Below the pieces are notes generated by a model that was not told where the DNA came from, ran no database searches, and saw nothing but the letters and a program-made list of their open reading frames with translations. A stretch of 64,000 nucleotides of DNA from Holothuria scabra (Eukaryota > Echinodermata > Holothuroidea > Aspidochirotida > Holothuriidae): NCBI GenBank assembly GCA_037179385.1, contig CM074185.1, positions 49,541,000 through 49,604,999 of the forward strand, given 5' to 3'. The position numbers and the translations under genes are program-made. Shown in pieces: positions 1-15,000 of this stretch; the first letter of the stretch is position 1; every line of letters begins with the position of its first letter.

Positions 1-2729
1 ACAGTTCTTTGCTTCTATCAGTGAATGTGTTCATTCTATAACAGTACCTTGTATAAGCAAAGGAATTGACTGTACCTTAAAGTAATCCTTAAAAGTGTCA
101 TGGTGACTCTATCTTATGTCTCTTTTAGTTTTGGGCGCACAAACTGTTTTGGTATTGAAACATTTTAGGGGCTAAGCTGAAGTGCCGTAGCCCCAATGGG
201 TCATACGAGTTAAGGGGCATATCCTTGATAGCAGTCATTCTGTGTGCGTTTGGATAGGTGGGAGTACAGACAAGTTGTGAAATGTAACCTTTAGGAAACA
301 TATATGCTAGATATACTAACCCTATAAAATTAACTGATTTCTTTTCTGAGAAAACAGTTTAAGTAAAGATAATAGTAAAGAAAATAGTTTATGTAAGTTC
401 TGCCCATAAAACAATTATGGGAAGGAAGTACAAAAATTATAAGTAAAAAAGGGAAGATACTCTTTCCAGAACAGATCTTTTCAGAGAAAATAGACCTATT
501 CAAGGACTGTGTATGATTTCTCACAGTTGGCTTCTTCTGTGGATGGCATGTTGAAGATTCCCTCTCTCCATATTGAAATTTCTCAATCATTCAAGTGATG
601 TTTGGAAAGATAGATTGGATCTTTATAGGAAAGTAAAGCAAAGACGTAAAATCATGAAAAAGGTTGATCATGGCTGTAAATTTTACACAAATCGATCATC
701 GGTGTGGTAGACAAAGAAGGATTATATACACAGTAGCAAGTTGTCATGGAAACCTTGTGTCATCAAAGCTTCAAATAATGTACATTAGTCACCTGTATCC
801 AACATGAATATGTAAATTTAAAATACTAGCACTTGCATTTTCATGTATTTATGTATGTGCATGACTAATTGTCACATGATCCACAATCCCCCAATCAATC
901 TTTGCTGTACATTATGTTCCAAGGTGTCAGTTATTCACACCATGTATGTAGTATTGTATATAGTCATGTATTGTATGCACCTGGAATGCCTTCTGCTCAT
1001 ATTATCAGAATTGTACTGCATGACCCTTTCAATTATTTTGGTTTTCCTTGTTCAAAATTCAAGATAAAAAATAAAAACTGTTAGGAGTTGATCATAAGGG
1101 ATTAAGATTGACTCTGACTTTAGGCCAAGGGACTGGAGATGGATTCCAAAAGAGTCACATTGGTGTGGACTATATTTATAGTGGAAGTTGTGATTTTAAA
1201 AATTACAGTATATTCTGTCATCTTTATGTGTCTCATTGGCGATGACTACTGTACAGGAAATAAAGGAACAGCCAGCTCTCTCATCCCATTTCCAATGATT
1301 TTGTGAATGGGGAAAAGATGGCACATAAAAAAGGAAAAAGTTTTTATGGTAAAAGATAGGCCGGGAAAGAAAGATGCATTTTTGTCTAAAATTGTAATCA
1401 TTATGGCAGACTGATTTTGATTTTGGCTTTTGTTTGGTACCACAGTACCATCTTTTAGGAACCAATTTTGAAAACATACATGTTTACAACATGTAGGATA
1501 AACTGTAATTAAGCTTTAATAACTTTCAATAACAGTGGAAAATGGGGGTAAAGGGAAAGTCTCATCACTACTATACTTGCATCAGTATATACTTTCAGTT
1601 TAATTGTGATAAGTGGAAGTATATTATTCACATGCAGGTTGGTGTTTGAAATACCCTTAGACGGATGTGACCTCGAACGTATGTAGATTAAAGTGATAAA
1701 CAAGTAAAACATTGCTGAATGGGACAAACTATTATGCAAGAGAGAAAATTTGCTGGGCAAAATATATTAGTATGTTGAGACATTTCCCTACTGATCATTT
1801 GCTATAGCATTTAATGTGCAAGTTAAGCTTAATGAATTTTAATACTAAATTGCAGCTAAATAAATAAATGATACATGTGGAATAAGTGGATGGTTGATTT
1901 AATCCATCCGAAATATCAGCTCAGTGTGACACCATTTGGATAATGAGGTAACCAAATCACATGAGGGGATGGCTGTTAGTGACAACCCTGTAAAAAATAA
2001 TGGGGCTTTCAGAGGATGATATTGGTGTATTGGTACGGGCATATCATGAAAATTTGAACTTTTCAATCTATAATGGACAACAATCAGGCAAAATGGAAGA
2101 CAAATGAGAATATAAAACTTTCAGGTTATCACTGAAAAAGGGGTATGATATTGTATGTATGTTCCATCAGGAAAGAGTAAGTACAAATCATTTATTGAAA
2201 GGGTAGGATCCCTTGTTTGTTTGGTAATCCCATAGTGGTTCATTATCTGAAAGTTGAAGGGATCTGTCATAAACTAAATTAAGCAGAACATAAGCAAAGC
2301 AGCCACCTTGTCCGAATGTAGTAACTCTCAAGATATTTAATCAAATAAAACTTTATCATGTACGGTATTTTTGGGTGTCCTGACTTGTTGCTGGTTAACC
2401 CTGTTCGTATTTTCCTAACTTGGGTATTTGATGTTGTGTGGGTTATTTGTCGTTGACCTGAGATTCTTCCTGCCTGTCTTCTACTGTTTGTGTTCTAACC
2501 TTTGACCCTATGCTTTTTTTCCACTAACTATTTCCTGCTTGGCTTTTTGCTTGTGGGTTTGCCATATGAGAAATTAACCACTAAAATTTGAAAGCAGTAT
2601 TTATTCTGGCATAACCTGTACAGAAATTAATTCACAAAGATTATCCTTTAGAGCAAAGAAATTTAAATGCGGACTAAAATGTTTTTGTTTTACTGTCAAA
2701 CAACCCCTCTCTTTTATAAAACCTTACAG
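1..2729 (+). other. crb intron sequence, no feature found
   Basis: A/T-rich sequence upstream of the first visible crb exon. No EGF-coding frame, RNA gene or repeat that I can name. Confidence 0.6.
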
Positions 2730-3071
2730 GCAACCTTTGCGATACTGATATTGATGAATGTAACAGTTTCATCCCCTGTCTTAATGGTGCCACATGCATT
2801 AACTTTGAGGGTGGATACTCTTGTAAATGCCCAACTAATTACTTTGGGAATGATTGCAACTTTAATCCCTGTTTGAGCAACCCATGCATAAATGGCCTGT
2901 GCACATCCCAAAATGCCACACACTATTTGTGCAATTGTTCAGAGGGATACACAGGGTCCACCTGTAGTGTTGCAGATTGTTCGTTGGTGACCTCATGCCA
3001 AAATGGGGGGTCATGCCAAGAGGATGTGGACCGGTCCAGCTGGACATGCCTGTGCCCGGAATATATTGAAG
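2730..3071 (+). CDS. crb: crb exon: EGF-like domains 1-3 of this window
   Basis: The acceptor is ACCTTACAG and the donor G|GTACAT; both borders are phase 1. It encodes a calcium-binding EGF (starting DIDECNSF), a second EGF ([13 protein letters not shown]) and most of a third (CQNGGSC), which is completed by GDLCQ in the next exon. The split inside EGF 3 confirms that 3071 joins 9308. The codon before the acceptor is partial, so at least one coding exon lies upstream, outside the window. Confidence 0.92.
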
Positions 3072-6000
3072 GTACATTTGATTCAGTGTTCTTATAAATC
3101 TAAAACTGGGAAATGCTTATAAATTAATAACAAAGCATTTAGTAGGTCACTTCTTTTTGTGAATTTTTTATTGGTATTTTTTCTTTGGTATCCTTTCCTG
3201 TGTACTGCTTTGAGCTGTTTCTTATTTTTTTCTAAATTGTAATTCTTAAAAGTCATCATCCATACAGTTCTAAGTGTTATTTTGAATCAATGAGACCTTT
3301 TGACATTATAAGCATTATGGACGTTTTAGCTCCTAAATTAGTAAATGTAAAGTAAATACGTAGTTTTGCAGTACAAGAGTCCAGGAAAATTAACAGTCAA
3401 CTTTTTACCGGTTGAGATAATTGCTGCTGATGTCATGCATCTCTAGAAAAGTGTCAATATTCAGAAAGGTCTTCAAGTCTCTGCACACTTGGAGTTCAGA
3501 GATTTACCTTATTAAGCCTAGGTCACACCACAGTGATGAAGGTTAGGATTAAAGTTTGATTTAAGAGTGTCTTTGCTAAAGACCTATTCACTTCTGGTCA
3601 GAAATATCCAAAACTTTGCCAACCTGTGTAAATTTATGATTTGTATAAGGGGACTATAAACATTGGATGTAAACTATTTATTTTGTGATGTGATCAAGAC
3701 AACCTTTGGGCTTAGTGAAATATTTTCATTCAGTTGTTAAGATTGGAGAAAAAATTTACACTACAGCATATAGACAGTTTACTATATCCATGCAGTGCAC
3801 TCTTAGAGGTGAACTTGGATATTAAATTATTATTCTCATCTTGAAAAGGCAAATTTTTGTATTGGTCAGGATGAACAAGCTGACAGTCCTGTGTCCTTGC
3901 ACTTTGCACAATGTGTAAAAATCAATGTTGTACTAGTCCTTACAACTCTTCACCAGTCCTTGTCTCCTCCCTTCTCCCACCCCCAAAAAAGAAAATTATC
4001 TCCCGTAATCCTACAAACAGGAAATTATCCCCTTTCTTCTCCAAGTAGAGAATAGTATCCCCCCTCCTTCCTCTAAGAAATGAGAAAAATATGTGCATAT
4101 TTAGTGAAACAACTGGCCTCATATAGTAAATGGGAAAAAGCAATAGGGTATATGTATTTCATGTAAACTAACCTGAAACTGAGGTGAATAGATAACTACC
4201 ATTCCTACATACTTCAATCTATTCATATCCTATTTTTGTCTATCAACACAAGATTGAGGTAGTTCTACATGAAGTACCACCCATTCAAAGTCACTTTTCT
4301 TACAATACAAACCTTGTAGGCTCACCTTACGAACAATTTCTGGTTATTAGGTTCATAGGTCAATTTATGTCAGAGGGTCCACATATCCATGTGGTCCTTT
4401 GTCACCAGTAAAACTCTCTTGTTTGCATTCTTTCAAAATGAACAGTTAGAGCGCAGGTAGTGCCTTATTCTCAGATGGCAGTTTGTAAAATGAGCTGCCA
4501 GCTTTTTGCTGGAACTTAATTTTTGGGGACATTACATCCTCTCTAATAATTTGCATTGAAATGCCCAACTTTTTCTTGCCTTCCTGGGAGTCTATAACTT
4601 TAGACTATGAAACAGTTATCAATGCTTATAAATCTTTTAGTAGGATTTTTTGTATTGGGAACATATTGGTTCAATGCTGTGACTGTATAATTCAACTATT
4701 AGCCTTTACATTGGCCAGTAGTTATGAAAAATATCTCTCATCTATGACAACATTTTTGTCTCTTAACTGTTTTGATAAATCCTGTGTCATAGGTCTTTGA
4801 ACTTGAAAGTTTAGAGGAAGTGCATAATTCTAGTCTGACTGACAGTAGTAGATTAGAAAATGTTCATAAAAGAGTATTATAAGTTGGCAATTAAAATGGT
4901 TGACTTGTCCAGTCAAAAGTTTTAATGGTGAACATCTTATTAACTATGAGGCAATCTGTGCTTTATTTTTGCTTAACCTTACCAGTGTGAGTAATTAGTG
5001 GCTTCTCAAATAAGTCTGTTTGTTGTCTGCTTTTAACCTCTTGTGGTCAGAGTGTTAATCCACACCATGGAAACTTTAACTGATCCGTTTTTCTCATATC
5101 ATTGTGCAGTAGGCTACAAGTGACAAATGATAGAGCTATGTAAAAACCCATAATGAAAAAAAATTAAAATAGGTTAATTTTGAAACAGAAAGTGGATTCT
5201 TTGAAACATCTTGAAATTCTGTGACAAAACTTGCCTACCTGAAATTCTGCAATGTTTTTATAATACTGTGACCATACTGTGTGCAGGAGTGGTCTGTAAA
5301 ATTCATTCACTGAGACATGAGGGCAGTGCAGCATCTTTCTTTTTCAATACTCAGCATATGTATTGTTATTTGCTGAACCAAGCACTGGTCTGCTTGTTTT
5401 GTCAAGTTAAAAGTTATTTTACACTATATCAAGTGGTGTTTCCTTTCTTCCCAGATTGTAAAATTATCAAATTTATTGTTTTTTGTGGCAAATAGTTTGT
5501 CAAATGCAACAAAAGGAAAATAAATGTGAAACAAACAGGCTAAAAGTACCAGAAAAGCTGTAAGAATTGACACTTCCCTGTGAAATTTTGAGGATATTTT
5601 TTTTTAAAATTTGTTAAATTACAGTAATTGTTTGCTATTTGACATGAATCCATTCTCCGAATAACTTGTCATTTTTAAAAGTGCATGGTGATCAAGCTTA
5701 CTAATTTCAATTGAATCAAACAGTAACATTGCAACAATTGGGTGCTTGTACATATCTAACTTCAGGTTGCTTCGGGTTTCTGTTCATTTCCATCTCACAT
5801 TGTCTTTGCAGGGTAGTGACTTAATAACTAATTCTTGTGCTATTAACTAAAACGTGGTGGGTGTATTGTGTGAGTACTGTAGCTTTTACATGTGCTGCTA
5901 TTGGAGAATTTAATTAAGTACCAAAACACATCTTAAGAAGGTATACATGACTCACGGAATAAAATAAACTCCTCTTTACCCTGACCACTTCACCAAAGCC

Positions 6001-9000
6001 ATTCCACCTTAATCCTCTCCCCACCCCCTCCCCCACCATGAAAAAATGAACCCATTTGCAATTGTTGCCAACAAGCAATTTCAAGCCAGACATATCTGTT
6101 GCACATCAATGTTGATAGTGTTTAAAGGCATCCCCTTTTGAAGAAGACCCACATTCTTTTGTTTCAACCAGGGTCTGTGTCCCGGAGCGAAGGGGAGGGA
6201 GGGGGGGGTGGCATGGAGGGGGGATGCCCCTGTATTTGCAAGAAAAAGTAAAAATAGAAGGAAAGAAGAACAAGAAGCATTCAACTCATGCTTTGCCCCC
6301 CTCCCATCCCCTCTATCAAAATATCCTGGCCCCTACCCCTGGTTTCAACCTACAGTATTGAGGGTGTTTTTCACAAAGTAATATGTTCATTCATCTGTAC
6401 CTACACATACAGTAATACTGGTCACTTATGTAACCCACTTATTATTTGATGATTTGGAAGGAATTAAGATGAAAAGAAATTTCTCTTTTTATTGTCTCTG
6501 TACTAAGCTGCATATCCCTTTAAAGGTGGCAAAAGACAGTTATAAGGCTTTTGTACATGCATTATAAAAAATTGCCAGCTAGAAGTAGCCTAAATCATTG
6601 CAATTAAAGAGGTAGTGTTTTACATAGTCATATATTATCTAGAAGACAGTTCTTTCTAGGCCATCTATAATTACCCTTTTTGGTAGAATCTTGCTTGGGA
6701 TGTAGAAATTAAGACACTGTAGCATCAAAGTCTTCAAAGTACAGTAATTCAGAGTTGTAGTACTGTATATTTTAGTAATAGCTTAATGCAGTAGATGCTA
6801 CATTTGCTGTTGTTGCGGCTGCTGAAAAACACATGCAAATTCATTTGTTTTCTTTGAGGTCAGTTTAATCTCAAACTCATTATGTTCTTTGTCAAGACTT
6901 AAAAAAATGAAGTTGAAGTATTTTAAAGCAGAATTCACTTTCAGAATTGTTCTTGTTAACTTCTTGTACTGTCTACTGTCTCCTTGAAAAAATGTCCCAT
7001 GACTATAAACAGCATCCTTGACTACAAAGTACCCAATGTCTATCCATAAAATGGGTGATTTGTGGGTGGTAAAGTTGGTAAGCTTAAAGACTTCTTTGGG
7101 AAAAGAGCTGTTGGATATTGTGTGGTCATATACTTGACAATAATGAATTTTCTTGATTAGCAATGTTGTTATGATTGATCAAAGGGAAGGATTAGACTGT
7201 CAGAACTGTTTCAGGAACATTGGTAAATCCAAGGGGGCAATATATGGATCATGACCTCAGCCAAAGGTGCGCCATAAAAATTTAAGCAGATCTAGGAACC
7301 CAATTTTCCCTTTTTTATTCTCCAAATGACAATTGTGGGCATTCAGATATCCCTATACCACTGGAACCACAGGTTAAGCCTGCCTTAGCAGTGGCTCTGG
7401 GTCTCCAGTGTACACCAGACATCATTTAGTTTTGCAACTTTTCACTTTCCCAGTGAGCCTAAGGAACTTTGAATCACTGATTATTTTCTTCTTGGTACTG
7501 TATCAGTGTTAGGCATGCATACAAAAATGGTTTGTCAATGCTACGATCCTCGACAAAAATGATGGGACAAAACAAGCAAACCCAGCAATGAACCGATCAC
7601 CATCCCCCACTCCCCCATTCAATGTTTTGGCAGCCCAAGGGGTCCTGAAACTTCAACATTGATACAGGGAGCGGGTTTTGTTCCTTGTATTTTTGTCAAG
7701 GATTGTCGGAAGCCTGTACAAAGGTATTTAGGAATGTCCAAATTTTCATTTTAAATGCTTTGAAAGGAGCAGGTCGCCATTTTTTTCAAGCTACAGGAAA
7801 GTAGTAGTAGTTGAATTTGTCTGACCATTATACTGGTGTGTCAGATTAGCGCTAGGCCCTTGAATAAAGATTTGTTTTCCTGAAGTAGCTGATGCAAGGG
7901 AAGGGGGAGGGGGATAGTACTCTGGATGGTTGAGAAATTTAATTTACTGTAAAAATCTAATGTACTGTTATGGGGAAAAAACAAAGAATTTTTTCGGTCT
8001 TATTTTTCGTGTTTGGGGGTGGGGTTGACATATTTTAAGATGTACCCAATGGTAAACCATAAAATTCTCTCTTTTTTCGCATAAATAAACAGTGAATGAT
8101 GATTCAAACTATAATCTGGTTAAAGACAAAACTATATGTAAGCTTGTAATGAACATGACAATTTAGGTGAAGATTTTTCGAAATTGATACGGTTAGCCAT
8201 GTTTGCAGAATGAAAGTTTCCTATAAATTGAGATATCAAATATTAACACGATTAACCCTCGACATTGAAATAGTATGGAGGTCAATGGTTAATCGTGGTG
8301 AGGTCATCGGTAAACTGTGGTGCTAATTAAATATTCTTATATATAGGGAGAAGTGATGAGTTCTACAGTGGGATAATTAATAAATTAAACATTATAATAT
8401 GCCCACTTTCAGGGCTTTCTGTCGCAGTTCGGTTTCCAAAATTTCAAAAGCCACTGTTGGCCAGTAATTTATCTAGTATATTTGTTCTTCCCCTCCCCTG
8501 AAGATTGTTTTGGTCCGTCCCCCTCCCCAAGATATATTTATCGCTTGAAAGCTACCCCTCCCCCCTTCAGTACCCTGTAGCAACAGGTCTTCTGAATAGA
8601 TAAATGACAGAATTAACAAAGTTAAACCACTTGGAGGTACCTTATTCTGTTCACTTCCCTGTCCTAATTAGAAAGACAGAATATTGACAGAAGTCCGTGA
8701 TAAGTTTCATTTCTCCCCCTGTGAAATATTTGAAAGCTGCTTTTATTGTATTTTCATGCAGCAATTGTTTTTCATAATTCTTACACAGTGACATTTGTCA
8801 CTAAATCACTCCCTTCAAAATACACAACTTTTATTCACCATAGTTCTGTTATTAAATACGTTACCCCAGACTGAAAACTTCTTCATATACATTTGTACAG
8901 GCTTCTGACAATCCTTGACAAAAATGATGGAACAAAACAAGCAATGAAGGGATCACCATCCCCCACTACCCCATTCAATGTTGTGGCAGCGCAAGCCATC

Positions 9001-12000
9001 CTGAAACTTCAACATTGATATGTGAAGCAGGGTTTGTCCCATGTATTTTTGTCGAGGATTGTAGCTCTCATTTCATGCTTTCTTGTTGACTATTTAGCAC
9101 AGTGTAGCAGCTTCAGTTGTTATCATCATTTTTTTGAACAAATACTGTACAATGTGTAATTTTACTTTTAGGTTGGGGAGGGGGGACTCAAGACTCAAGT
9201 GTGATTGTTCAATTGTGAAAAATATTGTTTCCAGTAATCTTATATCAAAATGTTATGCATTCTAAAGAATTTATCACAATGGAAGACTTCAAAATGTTAA
9301 TTTCCAGGGGATTTGTGTCAGTTCAGAGGACCGTGTAGTGACCTGGATTGTCAGAATGGAGCTAACTGTTCCCAAGTTTTGGAAGGAGATGCTTTTAGTG
9401 GAGGTTGTGAATGTCTGTTGGGTTACACAGGAAGTTTATGTGAAAGTGAGATTAATTGGTGTGCCAGCTTACCATGCTTAAATAATGCAAGCTGCACCAA
9501 CACTCTCCCTGGTCCAGAATGTACGTGTAACCCTGGATTTGGAGGTAAGTGCTATGACAAAGTCTCATAGATTTGATTTTATTTGATTGGGTGGAGTTTT
9601 ACACCTGAACTTCAAACCTTCTCTTCATTTGATCTAGTGGCTCCCTCAATCTTTTTCCGACTCCACTGTGTGAATAGGCTTACTTATCTTTGTATCCATT
9701 TCCCATAGATTGATGAACAGCTAGTCGACTTCCGTACGTATTTCCATTGATTTGCTGGAGCAGAGATATTCAGTACTCGACTTTTGGGGTCAGGTACACA
9801 CCCCCTTTAATAGTTGTGAACCTCCAATAAGGCCCAGTAATGACATTGGAACATATTTTTCAGCAGTTACAGTGGTGCCTGACTAGCCTACCAGTTTGTA
9901 TCTATACACACATAGTGAACCTACACATGTATATGACAGACTTCTTATTGTGTCACTTTTTCACAGAATCATAGTGACCAAGTAAATGTAAAATTAGCAC
10001 AAAATTTATAGAAAGAGATTAAAAGAACCATGGGTTTAAAATCTATTCATTACACATACCATAGGGATTCCCTGCAACCTGGCTTAAGTGACATTTTTAG
10101 TATTGAGACTGAAGTTCAATGAATTTGCAAACAAGAAGTTGTTTAGTTTTCCTTTTACAAACTCTGTTTTTTTTATACATATGTGTGTCTGTCGTAGAAT
10201 GCAAGTTGCACGATTGCATTGATGGTAGTTTACTCACAAAACAAATTGACATTTTCAGCTGTCAGTATGCATACATTGAACTGGGATAGCTTATTCTGTA
10301 AGAGGGAATCATCCGTTTAGTCACATATGTACTTTGTAATATGACCAAAGGTATAAGGCTGTGCTGTATAATCATTTGTGTTGTGTTAGGGTTGTCCCTC
10401 ATAACACTCACTAGAACTCTATGGGTTCTCTTGTCCTAAGCTACACCTGAACTTCATTGGACTTTATATATTCATCTGGAACAACTTTTGATTGATTCAA
10501 ACTACTTGTTGTACATGGGACCTTGGAAGGGGAAAAAAGCAATGGACCAATGCATTGGATTTATTACTGTATGTTGGAAACGTCAGCCTTAATAAGCGAG
10601 AGGTTATTTACCATATTCCAAAATTCTTCAAACTTTAGCTGAAATACAAATGAAGGAAGCTTCCATTTCTGTATCAGTTTTCTGTACTGCTGATTGGCAA
10701 ATTGTTTTCAGGTAATTTAGTGAGGAAAGCCTAAGCTGACTTTCAGCAGACTTGCATATTTTGGGCTTAATCTTTCGTGGTTTAGTGCTTTGGATTACAA
10801 CCCAGTTTGAGCTTTGCTGGATTTGTGTAAGTGTATAGTTCCAAATACTGTGGAAAGCTTTAAAAGCTAGATATATTTTGAACCTGCTTTACAACAAGGA
10901 AAGTCTCATTAAAAGCCCTACACTTCATTTAGTGGTAACTGATATCACAAAGAAGTTAGAAGTTGGACAGTTGTTTTTACTGCTTGGCAGAATTATTTGA
11001 TTCTTCTTGACTTTGCATATTAGTAAAGATATGCAGTATGTATGGCTTAAATGTAAACCTTCATATATGGTTAAACATGTGAGAAGAGTGTTCAATTGAT
11101 GTTCAAGATAGCTTAGATTTGTTAGTTAGATGGACTTTATGGCCCTGTTAACAAACTATGTATTGGTTCAAGTCGAGCTGGCCATGGCCTTTTTTCCAGT
11201 TGTGGCTCACTGGCTTGTTTTCCCTACTCCATTGCTTATGTGGAGTGTCACGCAGAGTGGCAGTAGGTTCCATTTTTAGAGTCTTTGGTTTGACAAATAG
11301 GTATGAAACCATAAATCATATATTGGTTTGTATTATGTACCACAAATGGGGATGCCATGAACACAAGAACATTATTGGTAGGATGTTCTAATTTCTTTTT
11401 TGCAAAATTGTAATGGTTGAGATTGTAAAACCACAGTGCATTACAGATATCTCTCACTTTATCAGCACTCTTTGAGGTGGAGGAGCACAGTTACAAATTA
11501 CTGTGTTATCATTAGATGGAAAAGTCCTTAAGCTCACTTTGGATTATTTAGCCCCCCAAATTACAATTCAACCAGTAGTTTCATGTAGTGCTAATGCTGG
11601 GTGACTTCCATCTGCGAAAAGGTAAATTTATGATACTTAATATCAGGGTACCTTTCCAAATGCCTAATTTCGTGGGCATATGGTTAACAGGGTTCTAAAT
11701 TAACTGCCTCCTAATGGCTGGATCTATTCTTGTAGGACTTAAAAGTGGGGTTAGTATCCATGTTAAGAGAACATGTTCAGGTGTAAACCTTTGTGTGAGA
11801 AACATTGTATTTTCCAAGGTATGTTGTTAAGTATACTTCCCTTTCTAACCAGGTGTCTTTCGTAATTTGTGTCTTAGATCTTTACCTTACAGTAGGATAC
11901 CCTAGAATCTCACTGTATCCCGTTGTATTGACCTCTGTGTCCACTTCTCCTTCATCTGTACTGTCAGCAACTGTAGCAGCTATCAGAACCTATGGGTGAC

Positions 12001-15000
12001 TGCCACATTAGCCAGCTAATTAACATGTACAGTAGATAAGCCTTATAGATATGCAAAATCTCCTGGCCAGCCCAATATCTGTCGAAAGCCTCCTCAAACT
12101 GAAAATCAGTAGTAGCTGAAACTAATTATTTTCAGGGAGATGATTCCAAATGACAACAACTCCAAAAAAAGACTAAATTTGCTACTGTTGAATCTGCAAA
12201 ACTCTATTTTATAAGTACAGTGTAACTGCCAACTATGACCATTTTTTTTGCTGAACCGAAATTCAAGTACGTCTCTTTTGCTCCTCACCTCCTGTTTGCC
12301 TACAGTATGATTATCATGGGTATGGGTATTAAATCTATTTTGTTTCAGTTCATATAAGATTTTGATGACTTAGTCTAAGTAGTCTACATGTTTTGTGTAG
12401 AGCAGCAATTATAGAAAGATGTTCATGCTGCTAGAGAGTTAATAACCATCTTATGTAGTACTGTAAGTTTGCATGGTGTGAATTTTTAATTCTTGATCTT
12501 ACATTCTGCAGGTGAATTTTGCGAGAACGAACTGCCAAATTGTGACAGTGGTGTGTGTCTTAACGGAGCAAACTGTACAGACTTTGACTTTTCTTTTGAA
12601 TGTTATTGTTCAACTGGCTTTACTGGTGAACAATGCGAGATAAATATTGACGACTGTCCTGGCAATCTTTGTGAAAATGGAGATTGTGTCGATGGTATCA
12701 ACAACTACACTTGCAATTGTAATGGGACTGGTAAGAAATGCTACTGTATCTTTCTGAAATATTCTCAAAGGAAGGTAGCAGAAATTTGAGTGCAGACAAT
12801 CAGTGTAATATTTGCTGAATAGGTTCTGTCTTCTCTCAGATTCTTTCCTTTGTAGAAAGACTTAGTCTGCTACTTTGCAGATTGTATCAAAAGGCCTGCT
12901 TGTTCAATGATACTTAAGCTTCCAATCCATATATTATTATAATATTTCCCTTTATTTCAGAAAAATAGGAAGCTTAAAGATAAAGTTTTGTGCCACTCCA
13001 CAGTACACTTTATTTTGCTGTTAGATAATCCATTCTCATTTTGTCAAATTACTCATAAAGCTTCCGGCTATATGACTCAATAATGTCTTGTTAGCATACT
13101 AATAGTTTACGATTCAAACTAGATTGTAGATGGTTTAAGAAAGATCAACCAGTGAATGGGAATCCTCAAATACTATTTTGAACAAGTGTTTAGTTTGTGA
13201 AACAGATTATCTCTATTATACATTGATTTACCCCATATACGACCTTAAGTCGAGGATCCATTCAAGGATGCCAATCACCTCTTTGTTATTTTCCTGTTAG
13301 CCTGCATTTATGAAATTGTCTGTTTGGTTTCATTCAGTGTTGTTATTTGTGGGGTAATCATTGGTGGCAAAGCTGTATTATGAGTTATAGTCTAAAAATT
13401 TGACTTCTATTCTGCATGAACGATCACCTATTCATTCACTAAAAAGCCAGTCATCTAAATGTCATTGCCTTTCTGCAAAGAGACAATAATATAAAATGTC
13501 TTGTAGCAAGACTAGAAATACACACGCTGCATTCAGATACCCAGGTTGACTGATTTTAGAGCAGCATTGGTTTTGTAGTCAGATGCCATATGTGATTTGA
13601 TTGCACTGTTTGATGGTTGTGAATATGGGGTAGACAGACAGTACCAAAGTCTTGCTGGAATTTATGAGGGTGTCATATTACAAAGGGACTTTCTACTAAT
13701 CAATGTTGTACCAAGGTGGCATCGAGATGTTATGTTTACTTTGTGACCTCATGAGAGTCTTCCAAACTGCTCTCTGGACCTTGCTGTGTAAGAATTTTAC
13801 TTGGAACAGTTATATTTGATTACCATACCAGTGTATCAGGGTCTGAATGGCTGTTTATCTGTTTGTCTGTCTGTCTGTCTGTCATTGTTGCTGACTACCT
13901 GCCACTGTTTGTGTCTGACTGTCTATCTGTTTGTCTGTCTGTCTTTGAATGTTCCTTTCCTGCTGACCAACATACTGATCTACCTTTTACTAAAGCTTTA
14001 AAGCAAATGTCTTTCAGTTGCTTTAGTAAAATCTGAATGCTGATTGCTTTTATTCAATTTTATTCAATTCACAGGGTTTGAGGGTTTCTACTGTGAAGAA
14101 GATATCAATGAATGTGACAGTAACCCCTGTGTGAATGGTGGAACTTGCCAGAATCTAGAGAATGAATTTAAATGTGAATGTGTAGCACCCTACCTGCCAC
14201 CTACCTGTGCAACTATGGAACCCTGTAGTTCTAGCCCCTGTATCAATGGTGGAACTTGTTCGAAAAATGTTGAAAACCCGGAGCAGTTTGTATGTGAATG
14301 CACCAATGACTTTCAGGGACTTACTTGTGAAAAGGTAAAAACATGAGATAAGTGTTTCATTTCGATTTCTTGTTAATTATATCTGGGTATTTCATAACGT
14401 TATGTCCTTAGGCAAAATACTTTTTTTTTTTATCTCAGATGTCTCTTTATGTTCAGTTGTAAAAAGAGGTGAAACATTAATTATGTGTTTGTTAAGGCTT
14501 GAAACCTGAGGGTCCTGGGACATTTCAGTTCAGAAATCTGAGGAAAGGTTGAAGGGTCTGGCAATTTCTGCAAGGGTCCCATGAAATTATTAGGCCTTTA
14601 TTAATTTCACCCTTGGCCAGCAACTTATAGAGAGGTTTAATGAAATTTAGCTAGAGTAACATACAGTATCAGTGTGTGAAAAGCCGGAGCTTGTGCATCT
14701 CACTGACACAAAGTCTATGTCCACAGCGTCCAGAGGGACTTAATGCGCATCTGAGACCTGAGACCCTGGGTTAGCGAAAATACTGTAGAGGTTAGACAAG
14801 TTGACATCTTTTAGTACGTTGCAGGTGGGTTATGAAATTAGTAGATTTTCATCTACCAAGGGAGATGTGTGTAATAAGCCTCATTTGGTTACACTGAAGC
14901 TGAAATCTCAGGAAGACAAATTTGCTCATTAATTTTTGGGACTATTTCATGTGGGAATATGTCCTCATGAGTCTAGCAAGAATCTCACAAACACAACTTT

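Noticed and set aside
2714..3077. Frames antisense to the first crb exon
   Set aside because: They are shadows of the EGF-coding strand, which has the correct cysteine pattern and splice sites.
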